Positions 1 through 9,160 of a stretch of 64,000 bases of DNA are shown piece by piece; within the stretch, counting starts at the first letter, position 1; every line of letters begins with the position of its first letter. The translations under genes and the position numbers were made by a program. The notes under the pieces were generated by a model. It saw nothing but the letters and a program-made list of their open reading frames with translations. It was not told the origin of the DNA and did not search any database. The DNA lies in NCBI RefSeq assembly GCF_001905905.1, contig NZ_LIVT01000003.1:1069001-1133000 (forward strand). The letters are read 5' to 3'. The stretch is from Streptomyces sp. CB02366. GTDB lineage: Bacteria > Actinomycetota > Actinomycetes > Streptomycetales > Streptomycetaceae.

Positions 1-2989
1 GCAGCAGTGCGGCCAGGATCGCGGTGGCGTCCTCGTCGTGGACGCCCCGGGTGTACCCCTCGTCGTACGCCTCGGCCGCCGACTCCCGTACGAGACCCGC
101 CCGTTCGGCGTCGGACAACGCGGTCAGGCGGTTCGCCCCGTGCTCGTCGAGGAGGCGGGCGGCCAGGTGCTCGGCGCGGTAGACGGCGGCGTTCTCCGAG
201 GGAAGGAGCTGATCCCAGTACGGGCGGGTCGCCGCGAACGCCGGGTCGGTGACCGGGGCCCGGTAGTCCGTGCCGGTCAGCGCGAACGCGAGGCCCTGCC
301 CCTGCCCGTCCCGGCCCCCGGAGGGCACGAGCGTCAGGTCGAACGGCTGGGTGTTCACCGCGAACCGGTGGCGGCCCAACTTGATCACGGAACCGCCGTC
401 CGCGTACAGCTCGGTGCGGTCGCGCAGGGCGCGGCCCGCCTCCTGCCGGGCCGCCTTCAGCCGCCCCTCCAGCTCCTCCGCCCGTACGGGGTCGCCGAGT
501 TCGCGCAGCTCGTCGGCGGTGCGGCGGACCTTGGCGACCATCGGGTCGGAGGCGAAATAGGTGTGGACGGCGTCCAGGTCCTCCAGCGCGGCCACCCGCC
601 GGGCGACGGTGTCCAGCACCCGGTCGGCCGACCCGGCCAACCGCTCCGCCCGGCGGGCCCGCTCGTCCTGAAGGGTCTGCTTGCGCGCCGAGAACGCCTC
701 GTACACCTCGGTCCGGCGCTCGGCCAGCTCCGCGAGGAAGTCGTCGAACTCGGAGAACCGCGACTCCAGGTTCTCCAACCGGAGAAGCAGCCGCGCGAGT
801 TGGTCGTCGCACGCCTCCGGTGTACCGGCGGCGGCCAGGGCCCCCGTCACCGCCTGCCCGAGCAGGGCGAACTCGGCGGCGAACTCGGCCCGCCCCTCCT
901 TCGACAGCAGCTCCCGGCGGCGCGCGTCGAGCGTGGCGCGGGCCCGGTTGGCGCCGCCCAGCACCTCCGCGATCCGCTCCAGGATCGAGGTGCGCACGGT
1001 GGCGTCGCCGATGTCGAGACCGGCGACGACGTCGGTGACGGTGGCCAGGCCCTCTGTCATCGCCGCGAGCCGGTCGGTCACGGCGGCGGCGTCGCGGACG
1101 GTCTCCAGCGACCCCGCGTCCGCGACGAGCCCGGAGACCTCCTCGTGGTAGCCGTCGAACGCGTCGTCGCGCGCCAGGAAGGACACGGCCCGCTGGGCGG
1201 CGGAGGCGATGTCGTCCTCCGTCCGGGCGGACAGCTCCGCGATCCGCTCGGCGTCGGCGTACCGCATGCCGGCGACGGTCGCCAGGCGGCCGTGCGCCCG
1301 CCGGAGCTCGGTCAGCCGTTCGACCCAGGCGGATGCGGACCCGGGCGCCTCGCCGCGCACCCGCCGTACCAGTGCGGTGATGCGGGCGTCGGTCTCCTCC
1401 AGCGCGTCGGCGGCCCGCCGGGTCAGCTCCTGTACGGCGGTGAACTCGGCCAGCACCTGCTGAGCGGTGTCCCGCAGCTCGTCCAACGGCTCTGCCAGCG
1501 AACCCAGTTCGGGGTCGGAGAGCCAGTGGTAACGGTCCTGGGCGCGGGTGCAGTCGGCGGCGAGCCGCCCGTAGACGGCGGTCGTCGGCGCCATGTCCCG
1601 TACGCCGTGGGCGAGGGCGAGGCAGTCGGAGATCCCGCGCACCAGGTCGGCGTTGCCGATCCGGGCCACCGGCCCGGTCCCGGCGGGGCGGGAGGCGGCG
1701 TAGGTGTCGGAGACGTACGGGGTCCGCCAGCGCTGGAGGGAGTGCACGCGGGCCGGCCCGTCCGGGCTGTCCCGCAGCAGGACGAGCGTTCCGTCGTCCA
1801 GCAGCGCGTGGCCGCGCCCGGTGAGCGGGGTGGCGACCTCCTGGCGGATCAGGTTGTAGGGGAGGAGGAGGCTGCGCAGGCCGTCGCGGGAGCGGAAGAC
1901 GTACAGGACGTCCTCGCCGTTGGGGGAGCTGACCGCGCCCTCGAAGACGGGCTCGGTCAGCTCCTCGGCGGTGTCGAAGGTCTTCGCGGCCCCGGTGGTG
2001 AGGTAGTAGCCGCCGGGGAAGATGATCCCCTGGTCCTCGGGGAGGCGGCGGCAGGCCGGGCCGATGCCGTCGAGCCGTTCGACGGAGCCCAGCAGCGAGT
2101 TGAAGACGAGGTGGCGCCAGTGCGCCTCCTTGTACGGGCGCACGCGCAGCAGCACCAGCGGTCCGACCTCCGCGTACGCGACGTCGGCGTCGGCCAGCGA
2201 CTGCAGCGGCTCGTCGACCGGCTCCTCGTAGATCCCGTCCGGCGACTCGGTGTCGTCGGCGGTCTTGACGGTCAGGGTGCCGCCGAGGGTGTCGACGAAC
2301 AGGCCGCCGCCCTTGCCGATGGCGATGTGCGGGTGGCGCCCGGGGACGTGGGCGTCGCGCCCGGCGACAGTCCACTCGACGTCGTGGGACGGCGGGAAGA
2401 CGTGGTCGCGCTCGCCCTGCGCGTCCAGGAACGCCCCGGGCGACCCGTCCGCGCCCAGGGCCCAGCGCAGGACCCGGATGTCCTCGGCGTTCTCGCCGGT
2501 ACGGAAGACGGCCAGCAGCCTGCCGTCGACGCGGCGCAGCCGCAGGAGGCGGGCGTCGCGGAAGTAGCGGTGGAGGGAGGCGAACGCGTGCCGGAAGCCG
2601 GGGTCGTCGAGGAGGCCGGACTCCTGGGCGGGGGCGTCCGCGGCGTCCGCGTCCCGCGGCGAGGCGTCCCGGACGAGGAGGACGTCCTCGACGCCGGCCT
2701 CGCCCCGTGCCCCCGGCCCCCGCTCGAAGCCGAGGAGCAGTTTTCCGCCCACGGCGACGAGGTCGCGCGGTACGGCGGGGTGCTCGGTGCGCACCTGCTC
2801 GGTGGCGAGGAGGCGGAGTCCGGTGGTCCCGAACTCCTCGGTGCGGCGGGCGTTGAGCGCCTCGGCCCGCCGGACGAGCTCGCCCGCCCGGGCGGAGAGC
2901 CGCCGCCGCAGCACCTCGTAGGCGCCGGCGTCGACCTCGCCGCGCCCGCCCGGGGGCGCGGTGGCGGTGGCGGTGGTGTCGCTGTCCAT
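1..2989 (-). CDS. DNA repair ATPase, DUF3686/AAA type (C-terminus outside window)
   Basis: An open minus-strand frame runs from an ATG at 2989 (AGGGAG eight bases upstream) to the left edge without a stop, giving 996 codons of the N-terminal part. The translation begins MDSDTTATATAPPGG and contains repeated beta-rich segments (for example FVDTLGGTLTVKT and IIFPGGYYLTTG) followed by a long helical, coiled-coil-like region from roughly residue 480. Its character matches large actinobacterial proteins annotated as DNA repair ATPase (DUF3686), whose AAA+ module is C-terminal and would lie beyond this window. That family assignment rests on recall. It is the third gene after the YqiJ-like and flotillin genes, 141 bp downstream of the flotillin stop, so a common transcript is likely. 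Confidence 0.8.
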   Translation of the reverse strand, partial: MDSDTTATATAPPGGRGEVDAGAYEVLRRRLSARAGELVRRAEALNARRTEEFGTTGLRLLATEQVRTEHPAVPRDLVAVGGKLLLGFERGPGARGEAGVEDVLLVRDASPRDADAADAPAQESGLLDDPGFRHAFASLHRYFRDARLLRLRRVDGRLLAVFRTGENAEDIRVLRWALGADGSPGAFLDAQGERDHVFPPSHDVEWTVAGRDAHVPGRHPHIAIGKGGGLFVDTLGGTLTVKTADDTESPDGIYEEPVDEPLQSLADADVAYAEVGPLVLLRVRPYKEAHWRHLVFNSLLGSVERLDGIGPACRRLPEDQGIIFPGGYYLTTGAAKTFDTAEELTEPVFEGAVSSPNGEDVLYVFRSRDGLRSLLLPYNLIRQEVATPLTGRGHALLDDGTLVLLRDSPDGPARVHSLQRWRTPYVSDTYAASRPAGTGPVARIGNADLVRGISDCLALAHGVRDMAPTTAVYGRLAADCTRAQDRYHWLSDPELGSLAEPLDELRDTAQQVLAEFTAVQELTRRAADALEETDARITALVRRVRGEAPGSASAWVERLTELRRAHGRLATVAGMRYADAERIAELSARTEDDIASAAQRAVSFLARDDAFDGYHEEVSGLVADAGSLETVRDAAAVTDRLAAMTEGLATVTDVVAGLDIGDATVRTSILERIAEVLGGANRARATLDARRRELLSKEGRAEFAAEFALLGQAVTGALAAAGTPEACDDQLARLLLRLENLESRFSEFDDFLAELAERRTEVYEAFSARKQTLQDERARRAERLAGSADRVLDTVARRVAALEDLDAVHTYFASDPMVAKVRRTADELRELGDPVRAEELEGRLKAARQEAGRALRDRTELYADGGSVIKLGRHRFAVNTQPFDLTLVPSGGRDGQGQGLAFALTGTDYRAPVTDPAFAATRPYWDQLLPSENAAVYRAEHLAARLLDEHGANRLTALSDAERAGLVRESAAEAYDEGYTRGVHDEDATAILAALL

Positions 2990-3130
2990 GCGTACGGCTC
3001 CCTACGTGTTTCTTCCGGCGTGCGGAGCGGGCGGCCCCGTGCGGCGGCGCCGTGCCCCGTGCTGCGGCGCCGGGCGGACCGGGTGGCCGGCCCGCCCGGC
3101 GCTCCAGGGCGGGGCGCGGGGCCCCGCGGC

Positions 3131-5242
3131 CTATCCCTTCGCCCCGGCCCCGTTCAGCGACACCGCGACGGGGGCCGCCTCCGTACCGCCGCCGACCGGC
3201 AGGTCCGCCAGCCCCAGCTCCCTCGCCGCCGCCAGCAACTGCTCCATCTGGCCCGAAGCCGCCCCCGCCGACCCCATCAGCCGCGTCAGCAGCGCCGACA
3301 CCGTCAGGTTCCGCACATCGCCCGTGGAGACCGAGCCCAGCACCCGGGTCAGGTCGTCCGTGAAGGAGGACGAGCCGTCCAGCCAGGGTCCGGCCAGCGC
3401 CTGCGCGGTCTGCGAGTTCTGGACGAACCCGTCCACGCCCTTGCCGAGCGAGACCGAGGAGACCAACCGGTCGAAGAAGACGGAGTCGCCGCCGACGATG
3501 TCGATGTCGGCGTTCTCCAGCCCCGTCGCCAGGACCGTCGCCTGCGCCTCGGCGACCTGCCGCTGCACATCGAGCCCGGCGAGCCGGATCTCCTTCTCCG
3601 CCTCCAGCCGCAGGCGGTACTCCTCGTGCGTACGGGACGCCTCGTCCAGCGCCGCCATCGCGGCGGCCTTCTCGGTGAGCCCCGCGGCCTCCGCCTTCAG
3701 CTTCTCGCCGATGACCGCGGCGTCCGCGGTCGCCCGCGCGCGGGTGCCCTCGGCCTCCGCGAGCGCCTTGAGCCGCGCGCCCTCCGCCTCGGCCTTGAGC
3801 CGGGCCGCCGTCGCCTCGGCCTCCGCGAGGCCGGCCTTCTCGATGACCTCGGCCTCGGCGTCCCGCACCTGCACGGCGGCCAGACCCGGCGCCGCCGTCT
3901 CGGCCCGCACCCCCTCCGCCAGCCGCAGCTTGGCCTGCGCGTCCAGGTCCGCGGTCTTGAGCCGCGCCTCGGCGAGGGTGAGCTGCTCGGCCGCCAGGTG
4001 CGTGGAGGCCGCCTCCGCCGCCTCGGCCGCCTTGATGTCCTTGACCAGCTTCTCTTGCGCCTCCGCCTCGGCCGCGATGATGACCGACCTGCGGGCGCGC
4101 TCGGCGTCCTCGACGGCGCGCAGGGTGAGGATCGACTCCTCCTGTTCCGCGACCGTGCGGTCCACCGCGATCCGCTCGCGGATGACGTCGGCGACCTCGC
4201 GCCGCTCGGCCTCGACCTCCTTGGTGGCGGCGATCCGGTTCAGCTCGGTCTCGCGCTCGCGCCCGATGACCTCCAGCATCCTGTCCTTCTCGATGCGCTC
4301 GCTCTCGACGGCGATGACGCGCTCGCGGTTCTTCTGCGCGACGGCGATCTCCCGCGCCTGGTTCTCGCGCTGGATGCCGAGCTGCTCCTCGGTCCTGATG
4401 AACGCGCTCTGCGAACCGAGCCGCTCCTCCTCCTGCACCCGGGCGGTGGCGGCCTCCTCGCGGGCCCGCAGCGTCTCGACCTCGCGGCGCTGCTTGATCT
4501 CGGCCTCGGCCTGGCGGCGCTCCAGCTCCAGGATCGTCTCGCGGGCGTCGACGTCCTGCCGGGTGATCTCCTTCTGCTCGGTGCGCTGGAACTCGTTGGT
4601 GCGCACGTGCTCGATCGCGGTCAGCTCGGTGATCTTCCGGATGCCCTGGGCGTCCAGGATGTTGGCCCCGTCGAGCTGGGCCATCGGGGTCTGCTCCAGG
4701 AAGTCGATCGCGGCGTCGTCGAGGTGGTAGCCGTTCAGGTCGGTTCCGATGACCTGGATGATCCGGTCCCGGAACTCCTCGCGCTGGGTGTACAGGTCGA
4801 CGAAGTCGAGCTGCTTGCCGACGGTCTTGAGCGCCTCGGAGAACTTCGCGGCGAAGAACTCCTGGATGGCGACCTTGTCGCTGGCCCGCTGCGTACCGAT
4901 GGACTGGGCGACCTTGATGACGTCCTCGACCGTCTTGTTGACCCGGACGAAGAAGGTGATCTGGATGTCGGCGCGGATGTTGTCCTGGCAGATCAGGCCC
5001 TCGCGCCCGGCCCGGCGGATCTCGATCGTCTTGACCGAGATGTCCATCGTCTCGGCCTTGTGGAGCACGGGCAGGACGACGGCCCCGGTGAAGGTGACGT
5101 CGACCTTCTTGGTCTTGGAGATGATCAGGGCCTTGCCCTGTTCGACCTTGTGGAACAGCCGGGTGACGACGAAGACGACGGCGATGACGATGAGCAGGAC
5201 AACGGCGATGAGCACGCCGATGCCCAAGGAGATGGCATCCAT
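3131..5242 (-). CDS. Flotillin-family SPFH protein (YqiK-like)
   Basis: 703 residues. An N-terminal membrane helix (residues about 5-28, SLGIGVLIAVVLLIVIAVVF) is followed by an SPFH/band-7 domain (about 30-210) and a long Ala/Glu-rich coiled coil (about 210-560) typical of flotillins, which form membrane-associated oligomeric scaffolds. The frame is open far upstream; the ATG at 5242 was chosen because the membrane helix begins directly after it and the upstream codons read as Arg/Pro-rich noise. It lies downstream of an OB-fold membrane protein, the same pairing as E. coli YqiJ-YqiK, and upstream of the large ATPase. A second, smaller flotillin is present at 17076-18551. Confidence 0.92.
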   Translation of the reverse strand: MDAISLGIGVLIAVVLLIVIAVVFVVTRLFHKVEQGKALIISKTKKVDVTFTGAVVLPVLHKAETMDISVKTIEIRRAGREGLICQDNIRADIQITFFVRVNKTVEDVIKVAQSIGTQRASDKVAIQEFFAAKFSEALKTVGKQLDFVDLYTQREEFRDRIIQVIGTDLNGYHLDDAAIDFLEQTPMAQLDGANILDAQGIRKITELTAIEHVRTNEFQRTEQKEITRQDVDARETILELERRQAEAEIKQRREVETLRAREEAATARVQEEERLGSQSAFIRTEEQLGIQRENQAREIAVAQKNRERVIAVESERIEKDRMLEVIGRERETELNRIAATKEVEAERREVADVIRERIAVDRTVAEQEESILTLRAVEDAERARRSVIIAAEAEAQEKLVKDIKAAEAAEAASTHLAAEQLTLAEARLKTADLDAQAKLRLAEGVRAETAAPGLAAVQVRDAEAEVIEKAGLAEAEATAARLKAEAEGARLKALAEAEGTRARATADAAVIGEKLKAEAAGLTEKAAAMAALDEASRTHEEYRLRLEAEKEIRLAGLDVQRQVAEAQATVLATGLENADIDIVGGDSVFFDRLVSSVSLGKGVDGFVQNSQTAQALAGPWLDGSSSFTDDLTRVLGSVSTGDVRNLTVSALLTRLMGSAGAASGQMEQLLAAARELGLADLPVGGGTEAAPVAVSLNGAGAKG

Positions 5243-5436
5243 GGAGAGTCCTTGGCGGCTGGTCGGTACGGAAGGTCGTGGTCGGGGGCGGTCGGCGGCG
5301 AGGTGGGCGGGTCCCGGTCGCGTACCGGGGCCCTCGCGCGGGTGGCGCGCGGCGGCACGTGGCGGGGGTACGGAGACGTGGTGGAGGTGGGGAGGCGGGG
5401 CGGGGGGGGGGAGGGGGGGCGGGCGGCCCGTCCGGG

Positions 5437-6123
5437 TCAGCCGGACGCGCCGCCCCGCGGTCCGGGCGGTCCGGTGTTCGGGCCCGGGTCCAGCGCCGCG
5501 TCGTAGGACGCGACCCAGAAGAACTCGCCCTCCTCGTCGTAGGCGTAGAGGAGCCCGGTGCCGCCCCTGGCGAGCGGAGCCTCCCCGGCGGCCGGACCGG
5601 GGAGCGAGTGCGGCGGGGCGGCGAGCCGGACCTGCACGGTGGCGGTCGATCCGTCGGGCGCGACGACCTCGGCCTGGCCGAAGGACGCGGTGACGGAGCC
5701 GGTGCGGATCGTGCAGACGCTGCCGAGGAAGTCGAGCCGGGACGGTGGGGGCTGCGCCGGGAAGTACCGGCGGAAGCGGCGCAGCAGGAGGCGGACGGCC
5801 GCCCAGGCGATGAGCAGCGACCCGGCGAGCACGGCGAAGGAGAGCGCGGTGCGGGCGGCGCCGCCGGTCCCGCTCCGGTGCAGCAGGACCGTACCGGTCA
5901 GGCTGCCGAACCAGGCGAGGACGACGAGCAGGGAGACGGAGACCGGGGCGGGGACGCCGCCGAGACCGGCCGGGGCGGTGTCGAGATCTCCGCCGAAGGA
6001 GTCGTGGCCGGCGGCCCCGGCCAGCACCAGGAGCCAGAAGCAGACGACGACCACCAGGGCCGCGCCGAAGACGGCGGCGGGGAAGGCGAGCGCCGCGCTC
6101 AGGAACTCGTCCACCTGTCCCAC
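5437..6123 (-). CDS. OB-fold membrane protein, YqiJ/NfeD-like
   Basis: About 228 residues from GTG 6123; an in-frame GTG at 6114 (225 residues) is equally possible and has the G-rich run as its ribosome site. Three hydrophobic segments (about 8-35, 58-78, 95-115) precede a soluble C-terminal beta domain starting near LDFLGSVCTIRTG and containing SFGQAEVVAPDG, which resembles the OB-fold of YqiJ/NfeD proteins. NfeD-type proteins partner with SPFH scaffolds, and the gene is directly upstream of the flotillin (194 bp apart, same strand), so they probably act together in the membrane. Confidence 0.8.
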   Translation of the reverse strand: MGQVDEFLSAALAFPAAVFGAALVVVVCFWLLVLAGAAGHDSFGGDLDTAPAGLGGVPAPVSVSLLVVLAWFGSLTGTVLLHRSGTGGAARTALSFAVLAGSLLIAWAAVRLLLRRFRRYFPAQPPPSRLDFLGSVCTIRTGSVTASFGQAEVVAPDGSTATVQVRLAAPPHSLPGPAAGEAPLARGGTGLLYAYDEEGEFFWVASYDAALDPGPNTGPPGPRGGASG

Positions 6124-6590
6124 CCCCCCCCTTGCGGTCGCGCGCGTCGTCCGGTGACGGTGCGCCTCGTCGGTTCCGGTACGGGGGCGGTCGGCCGGCG
6201 GGCGTCCGGGTGGCGGGGGCCGCCCGCCGCGGCTCGGTCGAAACCGCCGCGGAGGGCGGGGCGTTCGCCCTCGGGCGCCCCGCGCCGGACCTCCGGCTCC
6301 GCATCGTCCCCGCTCCCCCGTGGACGGTGCGGAATCCGAGGTCCGGGAAGGCTCCCGCTCCCCCGTTCCCGTGCACCCCCGTGCTTCCCCCGTGTCCCCC
6401 GCAGGGCCTTCCCGGGTGTGTTTCCCCCGGGCGCCCCCCGTGTTGGTGCTGACCTGATCCTGGCACCGCGGGGCGTTATCGTGCATTGCCGGAACCCGGC
6501 AATCTTCCTGCCCGGCCGATGCCGGGCGTCGGCACCGGCCAGGGGGCGTCGGGGAGATGACCGGACTGTTGCAGGGTTGAAGGAGAACGC
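6124..6590. other. 467-bp divergent intergenic region
   Basis: This is the space between the divergent YqiJ-like and PucR genes. It holds a perfect inverted repeat at 6485-6503 (described separately) and the AGGAG ribosome site of the PucR gene at 6581-6585. No further gene is supported: frames crossing it are extensions of neighbours with Pro/Arg-rich composition. Confidence 0.6.
6485..6503. promoter_or_regulatory. Inverted repeat, possible operator (ATTGCCGG-AAC-CCGGCAAT)
   Basis: Perfect 8-bp arms with a 3-nt spacer lie about 90 bp upstream of the PucR start codon and about 360 bp upstream of the YqiJ-like gene. A closely related sequence (TGCCGG-ATC-CCGGCA followed by ATCTT) sits at 19269-19283 upstream of the second flotillin module. 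PucR autoregulation is an inference. Confidence 0.5.
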
Positions 6591-7664
6591 GTGGCCGAGC
6601 CGAGGATTCCCGAGGAAATACTGGGTGATTACGCCCGTATCCTGGGTGAAGTCGCCCTCACGGGCCGTCGTCTGACCCGTGACGAACTGGAGGAGCGCCG
6701 GACGCTGGGTCGTACGGCGGCGGACGCGGGGTATCAACTGCGCGCCTTGGTGACGATGCACCTGGCACGGACGCGTGAAGCGTGGCCGCGTGCCGCTGCC
6801 GGAAACTCCCCTGCCGTGACCGACGCCGTCCTGGCCGCCGTGGAGCAGGCGGTCGACGCGTTCGCCGAGGGGTTCGAGCGCGCCCAGCGGCTCACCGTAC
6901 GGCGGGAGGAGGCGGCGCGGCGGGAGTTCATCGACGACCTGCTGTACGGACGCAGCGACCTGGTCCGGCTCGCGGAGCGGGCGACCCGCTTCGGTCTGCG
7001 GCTGTCGCGCGCGCACGCGGTGGCGGTGGCGTCGGGCCCGGAGGCGTACACGGAGACGGACGCGGCGCCGCGCAGCGTGGAGACGGCGCTGCTGGCGCGG
7101 TTCGGCGGGCGCAAGATCCTGCTGACCACGAAGGACGGCAGGATCGTCTGCATCGCGCCGGGCAGCCAGCCCGACGTGCTGCGCTACTTCGCCAAGCAGG
7201 CGCACGCGGCGACGGACGGCGGCCGGGTCGCGATCGGCCGCCCGCACAAGGGGCCCGGCGGGGTGGTCCATTCGTATGACGAAGCGCTCGAAGCCCTCGA
7301 CCTGGCGGACCGGATGAGCATGGACGACCCCGTGCTGTACGCCGCCGACCTGTTGGTCTACCCGGTGCTGACCCGGGACCGGCAGGCGATGGCGGATCTG
7401 GTGCGCAGTGAGCTGGGTCCGTTGCAGAAGGCGCGGGGCGGGGCGGAACCGCTGCTGAACACGCTGGCGGTCTACTTCGACGCGGGGTGCGTGGCCGCCG
7501 AGACGGCCCGCCGACTGGCCCTGAGCGTACGGGCGTTGACGTACCGGCTGGAGCGCATCCACCAGTTGACCGGGTCCGACCCTTCGGATCCGGTGCACCG
7601 CTACAGCCTGCAGACGGCGGTCATCGGCGCACGGTTGCTGGACTGGCCGGCCAAGGAGCTGTGA
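6591..7664 (+). CDS. PucR-family transcriptional regulator
   Basis: 357 residues from GTG 6591, preceded by AGGAG. The C-terminus (LNTLAVYFDAGCVAAETARRLALSVRALTYRLERIHQLTG in overlapping pieces, about residues 285-330) is the PucR-type helix-turn-helix: a winged helix in which a long 'ARRL..S.RTLTYRLERI' segment contacts DNA. The N-terminal two thirds resemble the CdaR/GGDEF-like sensor region of this family, with no recognisable catalytic motif. It is transcribed away from the flotillin operon. The effector cannot be read from the sequence. Confidence 0.88.
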   Translation: MAEPRIPEEILGDYARILGEVALTGRRLTRDELEERRTLGRTAADAGYQLRALVTMHLARTREAWPRAAAGNSPAVTDAVLAAVEQAVDAFAEGFERAQRLTVRREEAARREFIDDLLYGRSDLVRLAERATRFGLRLSRAHAVAVASGPEAYTETDAAPRSVETALLARFGGRKILLTTKDGRIVCIAPGSQPDVLRYFAKQAHAATDGGRVAIGRPHKGPGGVVHSYDEALEALDLADRMSMDDPVLYAADLLVYPVLTRDRQAMADLVRSELGPLQKARGGAEPLLNTLAVYFDAGCVAAETARRLALSVRALTYRLERIHQLTGSDPSDPVHRYSLQTAVIGARLLDWPAKEL

Positions 7665-7985
7665 CGGCCTGCCCGAAGGCGTCGAGGTCGCCGTCGTCGC
7701 CGCCGATGACGATGCCGCTCCGGATCCCGGCATGGCTCTCGGCCGGGGGGGGGCAAGCCGGTGCGGAGGCGGCTCCACCCGTGCGTAGAGGCAGAAAGGG
7801 CGGCGCGTCCCCGGCTCCGGGCTCGTACGGCTGACCAGCGAGGAAGCCGCATCGCACGCGTGACCGCCCGTACGGGTGCGCGAGGGTGCGGCGGGTCGTG
7901 GAGCGTCCAACGCCCGTGTTCAAAAGAGGAGATGAACACCGGGTCCGTCCGGTGGACGGGAGGACCGACGCTCTATCGTGGCGTC
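7665..7985. other. 321-bp intergenic region upstream of hemC
   Basis: No gene recognised. It contains a small inverted repeat CCGTCC-GGT-GGACGG at 7945-7959, 27 bp before the hemC ATG, where it could overlap the promoter or translation start region. The remainder is GC-rich and unstructured. Confidence 0.4.
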
Positions 7986-8918
7986 ATGTCCGTCGATCTG
8001 ATTCGTGTCGTCACCCGTGACTCGCCGATGGCCCTCGCCCAAGTGGAACGAGTGCGCGCCGAGTTGTCCGCCCTGCACCCCGGCATCCGTACCGAGGTGG
8101 TCCCGGTGAAGACGACGGGCGACAAGTGGATGGGCGATCTCAGCGCGGTCGAGGGGAAGGGCGCGTTCACCAAGGAGGTCGACCAGGCCCTGCTCGCCGG
8201 GGAGGCGGACCTGGCGGTGCACTGCGTCAAGGACATTCCGGCGGACCGGCCCCTGCCCGCGGGCACGGTGTTCGCCGCCTTCCTCCGGCGCGACGACATC
8301 CGCGACGCCCTGATCCACCCCGGCGGCCTGACGCTCGACGAACTGCCCGCCGGAACCCGGATCGGCACCTCGTCGGTACGCCGTTCCGCCCAGCTCGCCG
8401 CGTCGCACCCGCACCTCGACTGCGTACCGATGCGCGGCAACGCCAACCGCCGTCTGGAGAAGCTCGCGGCCGGCGAGGCGGACGCGCTGCTGCTCGCCGC
8501 GGCGGGCCTGGGGCGCATCGGCCGCGAGGACGTGATCACCGAGATCCTGTCGACCGAGGTGATGTGCCCGCCGATCGGCGCGGGGGTGCTCGCGCTCCAG
8601 TGCCGCGAAGGCGACGACGCCGTCATCGACGTCGTGAGCGGGCTCGGCGACCCGGCCGCGCTCCGCGAGACGACCGCCGAGCGCATGTTCCTCCATGTGC
8701 TCCAGGGCCACTGCAACAGCCCGATCGCCGGGTACGCGCGGGTCGAACGGAACGGAGACCTGTCGCTGCGGGCGAAGGTGTTCACGCCGGACGGCAAGAC
8801 CGTGCTGAACGCGCACGAGTGGGCGGGGCCGCTGGACCCCGCCACCCTGGGCACGTCCGTCGCGGTCGCGCTGATGCGCCAGGGGGCGCGGGAGCTGATC
8901 GACGGCATCGCGCACTGA
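7986..8918 (+). CDS. hemC: Hydroxymethylbilane synthase (porphobilinogen deaminase)
   Basis: 310 residues. The enzyme polymerises four porphobilinogens into hydroxymethylbilane in haem/sirohaem/B12 synthesis. Conserved signatures visible are RDSPMALAQ at the N-terminus, [26 protein letters not shown] and [11 protein letters not shown], with the dipyrromethane-cofactor cysteine in [12 protein letters not shown] at C243. The ATG at 7986 gives the standard family length; the frame is open upstream but no homologous residues are found there. It is not accompanied by hemA, hemD or hemB, unlike the usual actinobacterial hem cluster, so it is probably a second, stand-alone copy. Confidence 0.95.
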   Translation: MSVDLIRVVTRDSPMALAQVERVRAELSALHPGIRTEVVPVKTTGDKWMGDLSAVEGKGAFTKEVDQALLAGEADLAVHCVKDIPADRPLPAGTVFAAFLRRDDIRDALIHPGGLTLDELPAGTRIGTSSVRRSAQLAASHPHLDCVPMRGNANRRLEKLAAGEADALLLAAAGLGRIGREDVITEILSTEVMCPPIGAGVLALQCREGDDAVIDVVSGLGDPAALRETTAERMFLHVLQGHCNSPIAGYARVERNGDLSLRAKVFTPDGKTVLNAHEWAGPLDPATLGTSVAVALMRQGARELIDGIAH

Positions 8919-9091
8919 GACGTAGGGAGAGGTACGGGGAGGTACGGGGGAGGCACGGCGTCCGCGCGGAGACGTAGCGAAGACGCGCGGAGCCGTACGG
9001 ACCCTGAACGGGGAGGCGTGCGGAGACGTACCGGCCCCGCCGGGAGAGGCGTCCGGCCGGCCGCGGGGGCGGAGACGACGGGCCGGACCAC

Positions 9092-9138
9092 GCCGGAGCC
9101 CCCGGACCCACGCGCTGGTGGTGTCCGGGGGCTCCGGC
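9092..9138. terminator. Bidirectional terminator between hemC and antiporter
   Basis: Perfect 16-bp stem: GCCGGAGCCCCCGGAC at 9092-9107 pairs with 9123-9138, loop of 15 nt. It sits between the convergent hemC and antiporter genes. Confidence 0.8.
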
Positions 9139-9160
9139 ATGGCGGCTGCGGGGCCGGGGG

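Noticed and set aside
38..5506. A very long open frame on the plus strand (1822 residues)
   Set aside because: It is antisense to two convincing minus-strand genes, is rich in Arg/Gly/Leu with no domain, and arises from high GC.
3131..6466. Extension of the flotillin frame beyond 5242
   Set aside because: The upstream 400 codons are Arg/Pro/Gly-rich and overlap the YqiJ-like gene; the membrane helix immediately follows the ATG at 5242.
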